Assembly: GCA_031315865.1 (NCBI GenBank)
Contig: JALDRJ010000002.1
Span: forward strand, 889,147-953,146
Direction of reading: 5' to 3'
DNA from: Nitrospirales bacterium
GTDB lineage: Bacteria; Nitrospirota; Nitrospiria; Nitrospirales; UBA8639
Length of the DNA: 64,000 bases
Within the stretch, counting starts at the first letter, position 1; every line of letters begins with the position of its first letter. This document shows positions 62,246 through 64,000 of this stretch, piece by piece. Under the pieces are notes generated by a model. The model saw only the letters and a list, made by a program, of their open reading frames with translations. It was not told the DNA's origin and made no database searches. The position numbers and the translations under genes were made by a program.

Positions 62246-63244
62246 ATGCCGTGTAACTCCTGCTCAAAAATGATGAACTTCTTTGCTCCATTTATTTCCC
62301 TTTGCATATTCTTCGCTTTCAATATTTCAGTAAGCCATGCCTTCGACACCGGCATTAGCGGCATGGCCAGGGTTAGAGACAATACGTTCCTGGTCGTCAA
62401 CGACCGCAAAAATTCGCATAAAAAAGACCAGGACTTGGCGAACACCAAACCGCGGCTTGGCATTGTGACGGTGAAAAAGAAGTGGGTTGCGTACGAAGAT
62501 CTCTACGTCAAATATCCTCTGAGTATGTCCGACATGCCTCCCAATGATTTGGAAGCCGTCTGCGCTCTCCCTCATCGCGAACATGAGTACCTCGTCGCGG
62601 AAAGCGGGTACTATGAAGGCAGGTACGGACGGGTGTTTCACCTGCGGCTAAAAGAGAAGAAGGGAAAATGGAAAGGTGAATTGATAAGTGCAATCCGTCC
62701 TTTTTCGAAAAATACCTCAACTGATACGACGCCAAAATCCCGGCAGATTGAGGGCATGAGTTGCGTAGAGAAAGCCGAAGCCCAGCTTCTGGTGATCTTC
62801 GCCACACGTGGAGGCGGTGGTAAAAGAGGAAAGCTCATCTGGGGATCGTTGGACGGGTTGGATCAGAGTCAACCTGCGTTCCATCCACTCGGTGATGCGC
62901 AAATCGTGACCGACCAGCAGTCGTTGGGAGATCGAGACGCCTCCGACCTGTTCCTCGAAAAGACCAAGAAAGATCAGTGGAAGGTTTGGACAATCGCGGT
63001 GGATGATCCCGGCGATGACTTTGGACCATTCCGATCGGTGATTTATAGCCCAGGCATCTTCGAGTGGGACAATGAGCAGGGACTCACATTCCATCGAACC
63101 AAGCCGGTCACAGGTTGGGTCAGAGATGGGGTCAAGGTTGAAGCCTTGGCCGAACCGGCAGAGCGGGTGAAGGGCAGCGTCTTCAGTATTGGCACCGAAG
63201 ATGAAGCGTTAGGCGGCATGTGGCAGCCTCTCTTCCAGCCATAA
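62246..63244 (+). CDS. exported protein, esterase-like phytase / DUF3616-like propeller
   Basis: 332 residues; starts at 62246 or at the ATG pair near 62270, giving a signal peptide (MNFFAPFISLCIFFAFNISV, cut after SHA). The mature part begins GISGMARVRDNTFLVVNDRK, then LEAVCALPHREHEYLVAESG, YGRVFHLRLKEKKGKWKGEL and IEGMSCVEKAEAQLLVIFAT, with blades of about 50 residues. This is the pattern of six-bladed beta-propellers of the SdiA-regulated / esterase-like phytase / DUF3616 type. Substrate unknown. It converges on the hydrolase gene with an eight-base gap. Confidence 0.65.
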   Translation: MPCNSCSKMMNFFAPFISLCIFFAFNISVSHAFDTGISGMARVRDNTFLVVNDRKNSHKKDQDLANTKPRLGIVTVKKKWVAYEDLYVKYPLSMSDMPPNDLEAVCALPHREHEYLVAESGYYEGRYGRVFHLRLKEKKGKWKGELISAIRPFSKNTSTDTTPKSRQIEGMSCVEKAEAQLLVIFATRGGGGKRGKLIWGSLDGLDQSQPAFHPLGDAQIVTDQQSLGDRDASDLFLEKTKKDQWKVWTIAVDDPGDDFGPFRSVIYSPGIFEWDNEQGLTFHRTKPVTGWVRDGVKVEALAEPAERVKGSVFSIGTEDEALGGMWQPLFQP

Positions 63245-63252
63245 ATGAAATC

Positions 63253-63999
63253 TCATCGGCGAGACGGGGCTTTCGCTGAGATCACCTTCCATAACATCAC
63301 GCCCATTTCTTTTCGATAAATATCGCTATGGGCTAGGCCTCCAGACCCGTAGGCATTGAAGTAGATCAGCTCATCTGCGTTGATATAGGTTTTCTGCTTC
63401 TGATTTACAGGTGAGAGTGTCAGGTCCCCGTCTTTCGAGGCTTTGATGCAATCGAATTCCGTCTCAGGCCTCTCTTTGCAATGCTCGTCATACGTGGTGT
63501 CATTCCCGACGAATGGGACGAAGGATTTATTGTCCATCGCGGTATCGTACTTTGAGGAGGTCAACACCACATGTTCCGCATTTTCACAGCCCCCCGGATA
63601 GTAAATGCCTTCGCGCCCTTGATCGGCATAATAACGGTTCATGGAATAGGCCCCTTGCAAACTAATGAGGAGCGAAATTTTGTTGCGAGGCAACAATGCA
63701 TCGCCTTTCTTCCTGACCACGGCCGGCCCCATGCACACTCCCATGCTCGACACTCTCGCACCAAAACTATGACCAAGCACGACAACGGGCACATCAGCCG
63801 GTAAGTGACGCAGGGTGTCATGCAACAACACGCCAAGCCATCCAAAGCCAACTTCATCGGCATCGTCAGCCTTATTCCCGTAACTGAAGAGAGTGATGAT
63901 CGGCGTGATCCAATCGGCAGCCCATTTACTCGGCCATGTTATCCCGATAAATAACGGCTTGAAATCATCAGCTCCAGCCTCCATCGCGGCCAGCCACAC
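63253..63999 (-). CDS. alpha/beta hydrolase, N-terminus beyond window
   Basis: At least 248 residues, running off the right edge of the window. The nucleophile elbow is VVVLGHSFGARVSS (serine of G-H-S-F-G), after a LFIGITWPSKWAADW strand-helix. Later HSDIYRKEMGVMLWKV probably supplies the catalytic histidine. Several cysteines (CENAEH, DEHC, FDC) suggest export and disulfides. The substrate is unknown; the start codon is not visible (the GTG at 63999 is only the edge of the sequence). Confidence 0.75.
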   Translation of the reverse strand: MWLAAMEAGADDFKPLFIGITWPSKWAADWITPIITLFSYGNKADDADEVGFGWLGVLLHDTLRHLPADVPVVVLGHSFGARVSSMGVCMGPAVVRKKGDALLPRNKISLLISLQGAYSMNRYYADQGREGIYYPGGCENAEHVVLTSSKYDTAMDNKSFVPFVGNDTTYDEHCKERPETEFDCIKASKDGDLTLSPVNQKQKTYINADELIYFNAYGSGGLAHSDIYRKEMGVMLWKVISAKAPSRR

Positions 64000-64000
64000 G

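Noticed and set aside
1..64000. CRISPR arrays, tRNA or rRNA genes, intact insertion sequences
   Set aside because: No regularly spaced direct repeats, no tRNA/rRNA signatures and no transposase frames were seen on either strand.

Overview
The window looks like chromosomal DNA of a Nitrospira-type bacterium (Nitrospirota). This is inferred from gene content: a complex I operon with two nuoM genes and no nuoE/nuoF, a DabA/DabB inorganic-carbon uptake system, an Mrp-type antiporter cluster and many two-component and sigma-54 elements. No rRNA, tRNA, CRISPR array or intact insertion sequence was seen.

Layout. 1-3.5 kb: a PepSY / response regulator / histidine kinase operon, a BOF (YgiW-type) exported protein behind a bidirectional terminator, and a second PepSY-like gene cut by the window edge; two intergenic regions share a 32-bp motif that may be the regulator's operator. 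3.9-11.1 kb: a small AsnC/Lrp-type ligand-binding protein, a V4R-GAF hybrid kinase, two well-formed sigma-54 promoters, a degenerate sigma-54-activator-like ATPase, a DUF481 outer-membrane protein and a coupled exported protein. 11.1-13.4 kb: an exported coiled-coil protein, an acyl-lipid desaturase and an AT-rich gap. 13.4-27.5 kb: an inorganic-carbon region with a SulP/BicA-like permease, a PAS/GAF protein, a decayed ArsB/NhaD-type transporter, a DabA, and a divergent operon dabB / NuoM-like / dabA / PII-like. 28-35.6 kb: a nine-gene cluster mrpE-F-G-A(C-terminal)-B-C-D plus a NuoL-like and a NuoM-like protein, preceded by a structured leader. 35.7-39.3 kb: two hypotheticals and priA. 39.3-45.0 kb: a disturbed accessory segment with repeats, an ATPase remnant, an AAA/DUF4143 ATPase, a NACHT protein with a C-terminal formylglycine-generating-enzyme-like domain whose end looks like a diversity-generating-retroelement variable region, and a nucleotidyltransferase pseudogene with its small partner. 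45.0-59.8 kb: two small genes, then nuoA-B-C-D-G-I-J-K-L-M-M-N. 59.9-64 kb: an animal-type heme peroxidase, an exported propeller-like protein and the end of an alpha/beta hydrolase.

How the parts fit. The 15-36 kb block appears to join carbon uptake (SulP permease, two DabA, DabB, PII-like regulator) to a multi-subunit ion-translocating membrane module (five proton_antipo_M-type proteins). The complex I operon lacks the NADH-input subunits and has an extra pumping subunit, as expected for quinol-driven reverse electron flow or ferredoxin coupling in a nitrite oxidiser. The NuoL-like protein of the Mrp cluster carries three exact-length 27-residue repeats in its lateral-helix region, while the nuo-operon NuoL shows about two, suggesting that helix length tracks the number of antiporter subunits to be spanned.
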